Origin: Anarhynchus alexandrinus
Lineage: Eukaryota > Chordata > Aves > Charadriiformes > Charadriidae
Length of the DNA stretch: 64,000 bases
Assembly: GCA_008711295.1 (NCBI GenBank)
Contig: VUYV01000061.1
Span: 3,013,731-3,077,730 of the forward strand
Direction: 5' to 3'
Shown here: positions 39,805 to 50,477 of the stretch, in pieces
Layout: every line of letters starts with the position of its first letter
Numbering within the stretch: position 1 is the stretch's first letter
The notes under the pieces: model-generated
Seen by the model: the letters and a program-made list of their open reading frames with translations, nothing else
Database searches by the model: none
Told to the model about the DNA's origin: nothing
Program-made: the position numbers and the translations under genes

Positions 39805-41114
39805 ACTTCACTCTCACCTTCAGGAAGAACTTCTGAAAGAGGCTTTGCTTTACAGCTTTCCTAATAGTGCCACACAATGCTGAATCAAGAAAAGAATGCC
39901 TAATAAGCGGATCTGCCATAAGATTTCATTTTGAGCCTTTGTTTCATGCAAGATGAGCTCAAGCTACTCAGTTTTCAAATAGAATAAGCACTATTTCTGA
40001 AAGTTACCCTTTTTATCTTTCATATTCTAAGCAATTGTTTCTGTCCTTTTTGTTTCTTGTCATTTTCATGCTATAATCAAACTATATTATCTGTTTAATG
40101 ATACTTGCTTTCTCTGATAATGTTTGAAGTGCAGGTATTTCTAAATGTAGGCATATATATGCTATAAATAAGGCAGCTTTTGTCTTTAGCTTTCTAAAGA
40201 AACATCTCCTCCTCCTGTAAACTCTGAAAAGCAATACCATCATTACTTTTATTATCAGTTCCTTGCTTTACATGCAAAATCCCCTCTGAAACTCACTGCT
40301 GATCTCGGGGGCAACCCATTTTCAGATTTATAGCATGTTCTTAACAGCATCCCATTTTAATGAGTGTAACTTATGTCCCTCCACAGTAACAACCGAAGGC
40401 CCACCATTTTCACATCAGTCCATCCTCCTTTCAACTAAGGCATGTATTTTTCCTGTTCATCTCAATGAAAGATGGGAATTCAGTATCAAATAAATAACCA
40501 TTTAAGTATTGATATAAGTATTAATTGTAATGTAAACAACAACAGAAATAACAAAATCTTTCTCTCAGTTATTGAACCAGTACTTGAATGTTCTCTATAT
40601 GAATGTGCAACATGAAATCATTAGGTTTATCCACCACAGAAAAATAAATCAGAACCTGTAAAGATTATTGGACATTCCTCAAACTTTCAAGTAGTTGGGC
40701 AAAATTAAGTTTCTAAAGCAACATGGTGAATCTCCAAAAACATGTTCAGAAAATCTACAGAATTCAGTGGTTCTCAATTCTCTATTAAGTTGTAAAGGGT
40801 AGACTACTATATAGTAGACTACTATATAGTACTTAGGTTCCAAAAGATACTCAGTCCAGAGTATCATATCGTATCCTATCTTCCTTTATTTTCTGTTTGA
40901 TTTTCTTCAGTTTCTGATGTGTCATGGTGTTCAGCTGTGCTCCTTTGCTTTTTTGGGTTTCAGTGCTCCTACCAAAATTGAAAGTGGAAGAGGTGTGATA
41001 TTAAGAGGGAGTCCTCCAGCCAAAAAGTGAAAAAGTCTTACAAAGTTTGTAAATTACTTTGTGAAATCGTGGAGATCGCTCACTGAAATGTGGGGAAACT
41101 CTTATGAACAGGTT
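39805..41114. other. Noncoding DNA between two CR1 copies
   Basis: No exon or RNA gene is seen. It contains the perfect 15-bp tandem duplication listed at 40800-40829. Confidence 0.6.
40800..40829. repeat. Perfect 15-bp tandem duplication
   Basis: The unit TAGACTACTATATAG occurs twice head to tail without mismatch. The unit holds a TATATA core. This is a recent-looking small duplication in an otherwise non-repetitive stretch and is likely polymorphic. Confidence 0.9.
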
Positions 41115-41787
41115 TATAGAATTATAGAATGGCTTATGTTGGAAGGGACTTTAAAGATCATCTACTTTCAACCCCCCTGCCATAGGCAGAGACACCTGCC
41201 ACTACACCAGGTTGCTCAAAGCCCCATCCAACCTGGCCTTGAACACCTCCAGGGATGGGGCAGCCACAACTTCTCTGGGTGACCTGTTCCAGTGTCTCAC
41301 CACCCTCATAGTGAAAAATTTCTTCCTGATATCTAATGTAAATCTCCCCTCTTCCAGTTTAAAGTCATTCCCCCTCGTCCTATCACTACATGCCCTTGTA
41401 AAAAGTATCTCCCCAGCCTTCTTGTAGGCCCCCTTCAGATACTGGAAGGACGCTATAAGGTCTCCCTGGAGCCTTCTCTTCTTCAGAAGAACCCAAGCTC
41501 TCTCAGCCTGTCCTCATAGGAGAAGTGCTCCAGCCCTCTGATCATCTTTGTGGCCCTCCTTTGGACCTGCTCCAAGAGGTCCATATCCTTCTTGTCCTGA
41601 GAACTCCAAAACTGAACACATTACTCCAGGTGGGGTCTCACCAGAGTGGAGTGGAGGGGAAGAATCACCTCCTTCAACCTGCTGACCATGCTTCTTTTGA
41701 TGCAGCCCAGGATGTGGTTGGTCTTCTGGGCTGCGAGTGCACATTGCTGGCTCATGCTGAGCTTCTCATCAACAAACACTCCATTAT
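41115..41787 (-). mobile_element. CR1 LINE fragment, copy 3, reverse orientation
   Basis: Read on the minus strand it starts in ORF2 ([20 protein letters not shown], then GCIKRSM), passes through the C-terminal region as a frameshifted relic, and continues into a 3' UTR containing the reverse of GACACCTGCCACTACACCAG and CTGCCATAGGCAG. It ends in ATTCTATAATTCTATA-type repeats at 41115-41130. The 5' end is truncated near 41787. Several frameshifts and stops separate the coding pieces (open in parts at 41514-41815). The tail differs from those of the other copies, so it represents a third CR1 subfamily. Confidence 0.93.
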
Positions 41788-43746
41788 CTTCATAATAATG
41801 GGAAGTGAAGTCCAAACTTTGATCTGGTCTGCAAGTTGGATTGTCCTTAATGCTAAGATTAAGAGGAAAAAGATTATTTGTGCGTTACATAGTTTGTCCT
41901 CGTAACTCTAAACAGGTAGGCTGCAGTGAGGACAACTGTGGCACTGAACCATCATGTGAAAATAGATACAGGAGGAAAAGCATTGTAACTGATCTTGGCT
42001 AACAACCAAAACAGTCTCTGAACCTATAAGAAAGTCAGACTCCCTAGTACAAATCTGTATACTCATTATGCCTCCTATGGACATAATAAGGAGAGCTTCT
42101 AAAGTAATGAGTATGGGATGGACTTCTTGTGAAGTCTTGTGATGGGAACTGATTGATGATATGTCGCCTCTGTGAACCAAAGTTAGCAATGATGCATTTG
42201 TGACCGTCTACTTAATATTACTACAAAGCCTGACACAATAAGATTGTTGTCCATGATTAGGGATCAGGGAGTATGCAGTAATAATGAGACAATAATTACA
42301 GTGTTGCAGTAGTTAGGGATGATAAAAAAATAACACGATAATTTGTTACAGAAAAAAAATATTTACTTTTAAGCTTTTGGAATGGCTATGTATATTGAAT
42401 TGAGCTTTAAAAAAACAAAATCTAAATTTTGCCTTAAATTTTAGGTTTTGCTTCAGTAAGTTTTATACTTAAACTAAACATATTATCAGACTTGTTCTTT
42501 GGAACAAGCATAATTTTCTGAATATAAGGTCTGTAATGCCAACATAATGCATTTGTAAACCTGTATTAAGACCATTCAGTCTTGTTATATTACAAATAAT
42601 AAACAAATATTAGGTCCTGGTAGCAAAGGACATTTTTATTCCTCGGTATTTCTAGCCCTGTTGTTATAGAAATTTGCTATTGTACCAGAACAACCAGAAT
42701 GTGCAACTGTTCAAAAAATGGTTAATGAAAAGTGAAATGCCAGAAGGAATTTTATTATCCAATTTGGAAGAAGTGCAAAAATAAACAAGCACATAAGGAC
42801 CAATCCTAGTACCTTTAGCACAGGGAGCAGCACACTGTCTAAATAATGTCAATCAATTCAGTGAACTGCTTTCTGCAATTAAAAGCTGCCATGCAAAGAG
42901 GACAGTGTTTAGGCACAAACTCTTGCATCTAGGGATAAGCTTGCATTATTATTTTATTCATAATGGTGAGTGTCTTCAGAATATTAATTTGTGACAGGAT
43001 GCTCAAAAGCCTCTGTGGCTAATACCAGCTTCTGCAAACAGACTTTAGAGTATATTTCAGAAAAATATCAGGAAAGCAATTATTTATCTGAAGCCTTAAG
43101 AATCATTCTACTACTGAGTATATAGGGCTCTAGTCAAGAGATCAGAAAGGGATAGCAGAGAATGAGTGTCCTCTTCTCTAAGAAAGTTGATCTTCAAAAT
43201 ATCATGCAGAGATTAAAGGATGTGACAAAAATGATTTTTTCAGAACTGGCTTTCTATTTTTATGGCATTATATTAACTACTTTATGTATAATATATAGTG
43301 TTGCGGTCATATTATGGCTGAGATCAAAATAGTTGTGTGTGCCCAGATGAAGTGCCCAACTATTTTTCACATATATTTATTTCTGAATCTTTGTAGCAAT
43401 GAACACTATTTCACAGAAGTGGTGGGAACCATGGGAGGGTTAAGCCCTGAAACCGGTTGCCCAAGAGATTGGATTATCTGTCTTAGAGGATTTTCAATAC
43501 TTGACCTGGTAAGATCCTGGCAAACTGATTAACTGTTGAGTTTCTCAGTTTGTGATCTGCAAGGATCCAACCTAAGCTTTCCTATGATTGTTTTCTGTGA
43601 AGTAGAAGTGGCATTTTGGAGCTGAGCTGTCTGTGTGCACATTCACAGTGTCAGCATGCATATGTTTGCTGTACTGCTGGAGCTCAGGGAAAAGCATATG
43701 TATGTGGTGCCCACACCTGCTGCTTTTCAAGTTCCTCAAGGAATAT
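41788..43746. other. Noncoding DNA between CR1 copies 3 and 4
   Basis: Short frames only. A TTGATGAT and CTGA pair near 42150-42232 was examined as a C/D-box snoRNA and rejected for lack of a terminal stem. Confidence 0.55.
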
Positions 43747-44164
43747 ATAGAATCATAGAATCATTTAGGTTGGAAAAGACTTTTAAGATCACCGAGTCCA
43801 ACCGTAAACCTAACACTGCCGAGTCCACCACTAAACCATGTCCCTAAGCATCAAATCTACACATCTTTTAAATACCTCCAGGGATGGTACTCAACCACTT
43901 CCCTGGGCAGCCTGTTCCAATGCTTGACAACCCTTTTGGTGAAGAAATTTTTCCTAATGTTCAATCTAACCCTCCCCTGGCACAACTTGAGGCTGTTCAC
44001 TCTCATCCTATCACTTGTTGCTTTGGAAAACAGACTGACAACCACCTCTCTACAACCTCCTTTCAGGTAGTTGTAGAGAGCGATAAGGTCTCCCCTCAGC
44101 CTCCTTTTCTCCAGGCTAAACAACCCCAGTTCCCTCAGCTGCTCCTCATAAGTCTTGTTTTCTG
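43747..44164 (-). mobile_element. CR1 LINE fragment, copy 4, reverse orientation
   Basis: Only the C-terminal end of ORF2 and the 3' tail are present. On the minus strand an open piece at 43857-44123 contains [24 protein letters not shown] and [12 protein letters not shown], followed by the 3' UTR and GATTCTATGATTCTATA repeats at 43747-43765. It is 5' truncated near 44164. It is close to copies 1 and 5 in coding part and tail, so these three belong to one subfamily. Confidence 0.94.
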
Positions 44165-44776
44165 TACCCTAAACAACATATAACACTTTTCTTCCATTTA
44201 CTTCAATACAGACAAAGTCTGAGGGACAGGAGAAGGAGGAGTGAGTGGTGAACGTTGAAGAATTAATGATAAGTAAAGATAAGCTAATGATAATATTTTT
44301 TCAACCAGTGCTTGCCTGTCTACAGTTTCACAAAATAGACAATTCTAAGCAGTGTCTCTGCTTTAGTTTTCCCAGATGTGATTTTGCAAGTATAGCGTAT
44401 GCACTGAATGCAATATCATGATGCCTGTGTGGTGGCATAGTATTTGGAACAAGTGCAAACAAAGTTCTAGCAGGTTGCCTTGTGTATGGGATTGAGACAC
44501 TGCTTGAAAAAGGCAGAGGGGCAGCTTGACCTGTATTTACAGAGTATTTACAGAACAAATAGTCTGCCCTGGGGATTTCATATGGTGTTTTCAGCATGGA
44601 GAAAGCTCAGCATGTTTTCAGCTCTTAACACCAACAACAGTTAAACCATTTTGTCTAGTGTAAGTGGAAGGAAAAGAGCTATCATGATGTCAATTGAAGT
44701 GATGCACAGGAGGAAGAGGTTAGACCACTCTCAGGAGCGATCTGAACGCAGAACTTTTCTGGAACTGTTTCTTGCA

Positions 44777-44814
44777 TGTAGCAAGAAAGGTAGGTATGCT
44801 ACCTACCTGTAGCA
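44777..44814. repeat. 9-bp perfect hairpin flanked by 7-bp direct repeats
   Basis: AGGTAGGTA, spacer TGC, TACCTACCT at 44788-44808 forms a perfect stem. TGTAGCA occurs at 44777-44783 and again at 44808-44814, bracketing the hairpin. The arrangement could be a short templated insertion or the scar of a tiny element. Confidence 0.8.
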
Positions 44815-46323
44815 TAAAGTCCTAGGGTTGTGGTTAGGAAGCATAGCCAAAACCTTGAGCCCTCTGGTCCCTACTGCCTTGAGATGAGTCCTGAAAATGA
44901 GGCTAGTGATGAGTCTTTTAATTCTTCCTGGCCTAAATGAATGGATTAATGTGGTACTTTTATAAAACTTTCACGTCTTACACTACAACCAGCTAATTTG
45001 ATTACCATGGCAAGCCAGGAAAATTAAACTTCAGACAGTTCAGTGAAGCTACAGGAACTGGATGGAGAAACATTTGTCATTAGTTTTGTTCTGGCCAAAA
45101 GAACAAAAGAAAATAATAACACTAATACCTTGACTGCACAGCCATGGAAGGGAAGACCTTCCCTGGAGACAGGACAGAGGCGTACAGTCCATCCCAAATG
45201 ATGAAGGGTCTCTCTAGAAGGAAAAAGAAAAGAGTATTCTTCCTTCCCATGCTAAGAAGCAGGCTGAGATGATGAATAAAAAGAAATGTAAGTAAAAAGA
45301 GAAAGTCTCTTTTAGAAAGTGTAATTTTAGGAAATTTTTAGTTCCACAATGTAACTAAACCAGACAGGTAGATGTATACTTGTCTAAAATTAAAACTATT
45401 TAAAAATAAGTTTCTAACTATTAATTATGGGCTATATTTTGCCACCTTTAGACATGCTATTTTATTCCAGAGATAGAACCCCTGAGACCCTATGTGTTCA
45501 GTCAACGAGTGACCCATTAGCCAAGGACAGTATACATTAGAAAAGCCAGATTTAGCTTGTGTTGAAATCTCCAGTTGCCCCATCATCTGCTGTCTAACAC
45601 CAAATGCTTGCTGCTAATATGCAGCATAAACCAAATCCGAAGTCACTGAAATGCCACAGCTCATGCCTAAGTGCCAGTTAATACTCAAACTTGGCTGAGA
45701 CCTGGTTTGGACTGGATCAGATTGTACTGAACAAGCATACATAATTTTATTCAGCAACATGTTAATTATGTATTCACTTCAGAATCAAAAGTCATGTCAT
45801 TCCAACTCTGACTTTGACTTATAAAATTAAAACCTCAAATCCAGATTTTCCATGTCTAGTACTATCGCCAAGCAGTGGCGTATTGATGTTCGGGATATAT
45901 TCTGTATATGTAGAGGACAAATTGCACAAGACGTATCAGTCTGGAAAAAATATAATTAAGGAAGAATACTATAAGTCTATAAATTATAACTTCTATGGAA
46001 AAGGGTAAAAAAGAACATCTGCTCACTATTTCTCATAATATAAGAAAAGAGGCACTAATGAGGTGATCAGGTGTTAAATAATTACCGAGTCATACATTGA
46101 CTGTTGGTTTATCTTTTTACATTCAGGGTTTCGACTGAGGTATTGCTTGCTTGTTTTGCCTAACAAAAACTCATTGTGTATCACTGAAGATCTTCACATA
46201 TGCTAGTACTGAAATGACTGACTTTAGATTGAGACACTGGTATGCATGAGCTGACCACACCAAAGATGTCACTTCAGCTACCTGATCCTTTCCCAGAATG
46301 CCTTTCGATTTTATGCTGTCAAA

Positions 46324-46682
46324 TCAGTTCACAACCACCATCACTTTTTTCCTAGCTCTGCATAAATGTTCAAGGTTGTTACCCAGCAGCATAAGGTGTT
46401 GCTGTCTGACATTGGACTGGAGTGAGGACAAACAATAATGTTTTATGGTTAACATAGTGCAGAATAAAATGTCAGCTTCAATTTCTTGAGTATGTGCATC
46501 CACAAGCACTGTATCACCACATTTATCTTGCCATTCAAAGTAGTTTTTCATCCTCAGCAAAGTAATGAAAAGAGACAAGGGAATCATATGGTTGACAACA
46601 ACAGATGCAGCATGTGCCTTTTTGAGGACTTCTCCTTTGATTAAAGAATATGAACAGGGATGGTATCGATATCCTCTGATTT
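46324..46682 (-). other. Possible coding exon, unidentified (low confidence)
   Basis: On the minus strand an acceptor-like CATTTTTTTACACAG ends at 46683 and is followed by an open frame (phase leaving two leading bases) to a TGA at 46324-46326, about 118 codons. The translation is protein-like in composition, with charged stretches (LIKGEVLKKAHAAS; WQDKCGDTVLVDAHTQEIEA) and a hydrophobic segment (MIPLSLFITLL). I do not recognise the family. A frame of this length is expected a few times by chance in 64 kb of AT-rich DNA, so the splice context and composition are the only support. A pseudogene fragment is an alternative. Confidence 0.2.
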
Positions 46683-49036
46683 CTGTGTAAAAAAATGTGA
46701 ATTCTTTCTACATATGTTATCTCATAATATCACATAGAATGGGTTTGTGTTATTGTTGTGGTCTTGGACAATACAGAGATAGAAGAACCACAAGAACAGA
46801 ACCACTGCTTTTGCATTAAAAGGCTGGAGAATCTAGAACAGCTTCATTTCTTATCCTTCAGTAAATAAATGAATGCTATCCTTAAACAATGTACAGAACA
46901 GGCACATTCCAATACTCAGCAGAACTATGTTGGTATTGCAGTGTTATTTGTTGGCAGGGAAATCTACTCTGGTAGGTTTCTTTTCAGCTCATATAAAGCA
47001 AGGTTTGCAAAAAATGCTGCAACTCGGTCTGCTTTTCTTTAAAAAAAATATGTACAAGAATGACATTAATTTTTTCTTTTCTTTATCCTTCCAACAATCA
47101 GATAAGAGGGTGATACTGCTGTATGGACACCTGTGTTATAATGTGATTTGGGTTGGAGGGAAACAAGACAGTTACAAAACAGTTACAATTTGTTAAGACA
47201 ATATTAAGATCCCCTTAAGAGGAAAGCTGTACTCATTTTCATTATCAGTGCAGACTCATAGTTCATTTCCATAATTCTCAGACCGTGAAATGTGTTAAGA
47301 CGCAGTTTTGCTACTCACGATAAAGAAGGGTGACAGTCTTGGAGCTCAGGTCTGTTAAAAGTAGCAGTTTCTAAGCTACAGTGCTGGGTAGTTTTCTCTG
47401 AAAAGTAATATCCTGCAAGAACATGGGAAAATGTGTATGGTTTTTTTTCCATTTGGCTTCCATGTGGATTTAAAGACTCGCTGGCACAATTCTATTCACC
47501 ACTGGGGCTGGCACATAGGTATCAGGGGTTGCCATTTTTAGATGCTAAATGAAGAAGCAAAGGACTGGGGAAAAATAAGAGAGAGCAGACCAAATGAAGA
47601 CAATTGTTTCATAGAAATCATGACCGCAAAGTTACATATGATCTTTTGAATGAACTTTTCTACGTTACAGGCTGTTTTACACTCATACTGAAGGCTTTAG
47701 ACCACATAATTCAGTATTTAAACTAGCTCTAAAATTTATGTCATTGCCTGAAATCCCTACGATGTCAGATGATCGGTCAGACAACATATATCCAACAGTT
47801 CCTCCCTCTGCATGCAAATAAAATGCCCCAAATCTCCCCTAGTTTCAGTTGGAGAAAATTTTCTTCCCAACAGAAAGCCTCACGAACAGTATGATATTGT
47901 GTATCTGAGCTGTGCATACTAGACAGAAGATTTTTGTAGAAAATGGTCTATTTCTCAGTGTGCTACCTCTAGCCATAGTATACTGCTGGTATATTAGAAT
48001 ACAGTGGAAGTAGTCTAAGAGGCAATGAGGGGGAAAATATATTTCCAAAAGAAAAGGTTAACTAGCAGAAGACCCGAGGCCTGGAACTGGAGTTTAATCA
48101 TTGTTTTAATTCAAAACCACCAACATTATTATTATACTAAAGACCATCCAAGCAATTCTTTTATTGAAAGGATCCATGAAGGAGGAGAGATGGAAGGACC
48201 TCAATTTATGAATTCTGAGGTAGAGAGAGTGATTACAAATCCTTCCCAGCCCTTCTTTCAACCACTGCAGGGCAAATTCACACCCAAAGATAGATCAAAG
48301 ATGTATTTTAGTAAGACAATTAATTTCATCATGAAGATGCTCATCATAAGTCACTGCTAAGTCATTCTTTTGATCATCCTGTCTAAGGGGAAATTAAATG
48401 TATTTCACAACTGAATTTATCTAGCAGTAACTTGCATCCAATGAACTGGTTCCTAGCTGCCTGGTGTCCCACTTACCAGGCTTCATTTTGATGCTTGAGT
48501 TTTTACAGCACATCATCATGTCATCTCTCCAGTTTGTCTTAAAGTAAACTCTTAGTAAGGTGAGCCTTAAATCTTGTTTCGCAACTTGCAGATCTTTATT
48601 CCCCTCTTTTGAAATCTTTCAGCTATTTCCATTTCTTCCTGGAACTTCGGAAACCAGAAAAAGAGAAAATATTTTAGCAGAAGACATAGAACAAAGATTC
48701 TTTTTTATTGTTGTTCTGCATCCAAGGATTTTGCCACAGCTTTGCTTTTAAAGGCCATCTTTACCATTTAACATGCATCTGCATCTCTGTTTTTCACAAA
48801 AAACTTGTCCCTACAAGAAGATGCATCATGTTGTAGAGAATGTCAGAACATTATGAAATTTTGTGAAGCAGGAAGCTACAGTGTGGAAAAAGAGGCATCT
48901 AAGCTTTTATATGACAGAAAGAAAAAGCAGAAAAGGTATTTGGGAAAAAAACCCCAACCCATCTGAAGAGCCCCAATGGTAGAGGCAGCAAGTAGACCTG
49001 AGAAGGGCTACGGGATAAGACAACAGTTACAGTGCC

Positions 49037-49100
49037 TTATTTCTCTTTCTCTTTTTCTCTTTCTGTCTCTTTATATCTCTTCCTTATTTTTTAAAAAAAA
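49037..49100. repeat. Pyrimidine-rich simple tract followed by A9
   Basis: CTTTCTCTTTTTCTC-type repeats run to about 49090, and an A-run follows. This is a low-complexity tract. The frame overlapping it is not supported as coding. Confidence 0.7.
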
Positions 49101-50329
49101 ATCCTCCAGTTCTGCGTCAGAATTAAAAGTTGCAGGGCTTGCACCACAATGCTTTATTGGAAACTTCACTAATTTGCGAGAACAGGTCAGGTTTCTAGAA
49201 CAAAATACTTAAAAGATAATTCCTCTTACCTATCATCTAAGAAGTATTTTCCATTTTTTCTCATTCCTAAATTTATTAGTGGGTAAAAGACATTTAAAAA
49301 AATCTATTTCTGAGACATTTGTTTTCTGTGCAATGTTGGAATTCTTAACATCACCTAGTGCCCACAGAATGACCGGGAAGTGTATTTCTGACCTTGTTGG
49401 TGTTTGGACCAATTCCTGGGTGAGAATGTATTTGATATGTATAGAAATAACTGCATCCTCAAGTGGGGAATAAGCAGTTGAAGCAGACTAATTGTCATGA
49501 CACAAAGATCTTGTTTTCATATAAATGTCACTTCTACTATAAACAGAGGGAGAAAATAGTAACAAGAGAGTGGACAGAATTATTCCACTGAAATGTTTTC
49601 TGTGAAGCATGAGAAACTTTATTCTATCAGGAGATGACATTTAGTGTGGAAAAAAATAAACATTTCTTGCGAACACTTATAAGCAATTTTCATCCTCAAT
49701 AGTGTCTAAAAAGTGACTAAGAATCTTTACCATTGATTTCTCTACCAATACATACCTTCTTGATCAGTTCACCCACCTCACTCAAAGACTCTCACAGTGT
49801 TTCCTGAACTTTTTAAAAGCTAGGTCTTCTAGAAAACAACATCTGTTTCAGCAACCTGCTCTTTATCAGACATGATAGCCCCATGTACGCTTCTCCTGTA
49901 CACCTTTTCTGGTAGTCCGTTATTCGCAGCAGAGAAATACTTGAAAAAAGGTAGTATAGACCTTCATAATATCACAATTTCTCTATTTTATTGCAGCCAT
50001 TGGTAAGCAGTGGAGCTTTAAGGTATATTGGTGTTGGAGTTATCACTATAACTAATGAATTTTGACCTCAGAGCTATTGATTTACTGAGACTCATTGCTG
50101 CCCTCCTCCTGTTAGGAGAAGGGGAGCTAGTTCTGTTCATTTCTTAGAGATTCATTAGGGATTCTTTTACTAGTCCTCGTATAAGTCGGCCTAGAAGATA
50201 GTGATTTGAAGAAAAATGATCCTCTGTGGTAATAATACAGGCTAGATTGGCCAGGGCTAGCTATGTTTGGTCTTTTAATAGCATCAGGATAAAAAGGATG
50301 CTGTTTCATTTATTGCTATTGCTGCTCAC

Positions 50330-50477
50330 CTGAAGAGGGGCTGAGAAGGTGAGGTCCAATGTGGAGGCAGTCAGCAGAATTAAAATAAAGGACAGCAAAC
50401 CTATCACCCCTGTGCCAGGAGGCGTCTCAACAGGTTTCTGGATGGGTGAGCTTTCTGTACAGGCCAGACCTTTGGTC
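50330..50477 (-). other. Possible 148-nt exon encoding a hydrophobic segment (low confidence)
   Basis: On the minus strand a good acceptor (TTGTCTTCCCCAG) is followed by 148 nt that are open in one frame and end CTTCAG, directly before the donor GTGAGC. Both splice words are strong. The peptide has a polar Pro-rich part (SSPIQKPVETPPGTG) and then a 15-20 residue hydrophobic run (GVIGLLSFILILLTAS), which resembles a signal-anchor or transmembrane exon. The frame also continues upstream to an ATG at 50512. I do not recognise a gene. An old retroviral envelope-leader remnant or a chance match is equally possible. It starts in phase 2 and ends in phase 0, so it cannot join directly to the segment at 46682. 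Confidence 0.2.

Noticed and set aside
42147..42235. Possible C/D-box snoRNA (TTGATGAT, internal AATGATGC, distal CTGA)
   Set aside because: The bases flanking the C and D boxes cannot form a terminal stem, and no host intron is known.
45460..45530. Possible reverse MIR trace (GATAGAACCCCTGAGACC)
   Set aside because: Only one short word fits and the expected neighbouring MIR words are absent.
49109..49212. Segment after a pyrimidine tract translating to a peptide with VRFLEQ, as in intermediate-filament rod starts
   Set aside because: Only six residues match and the surrounding residues do not follow the keratin or vimentin pattern. The frame stops four codons later, so chance is the best explanation.
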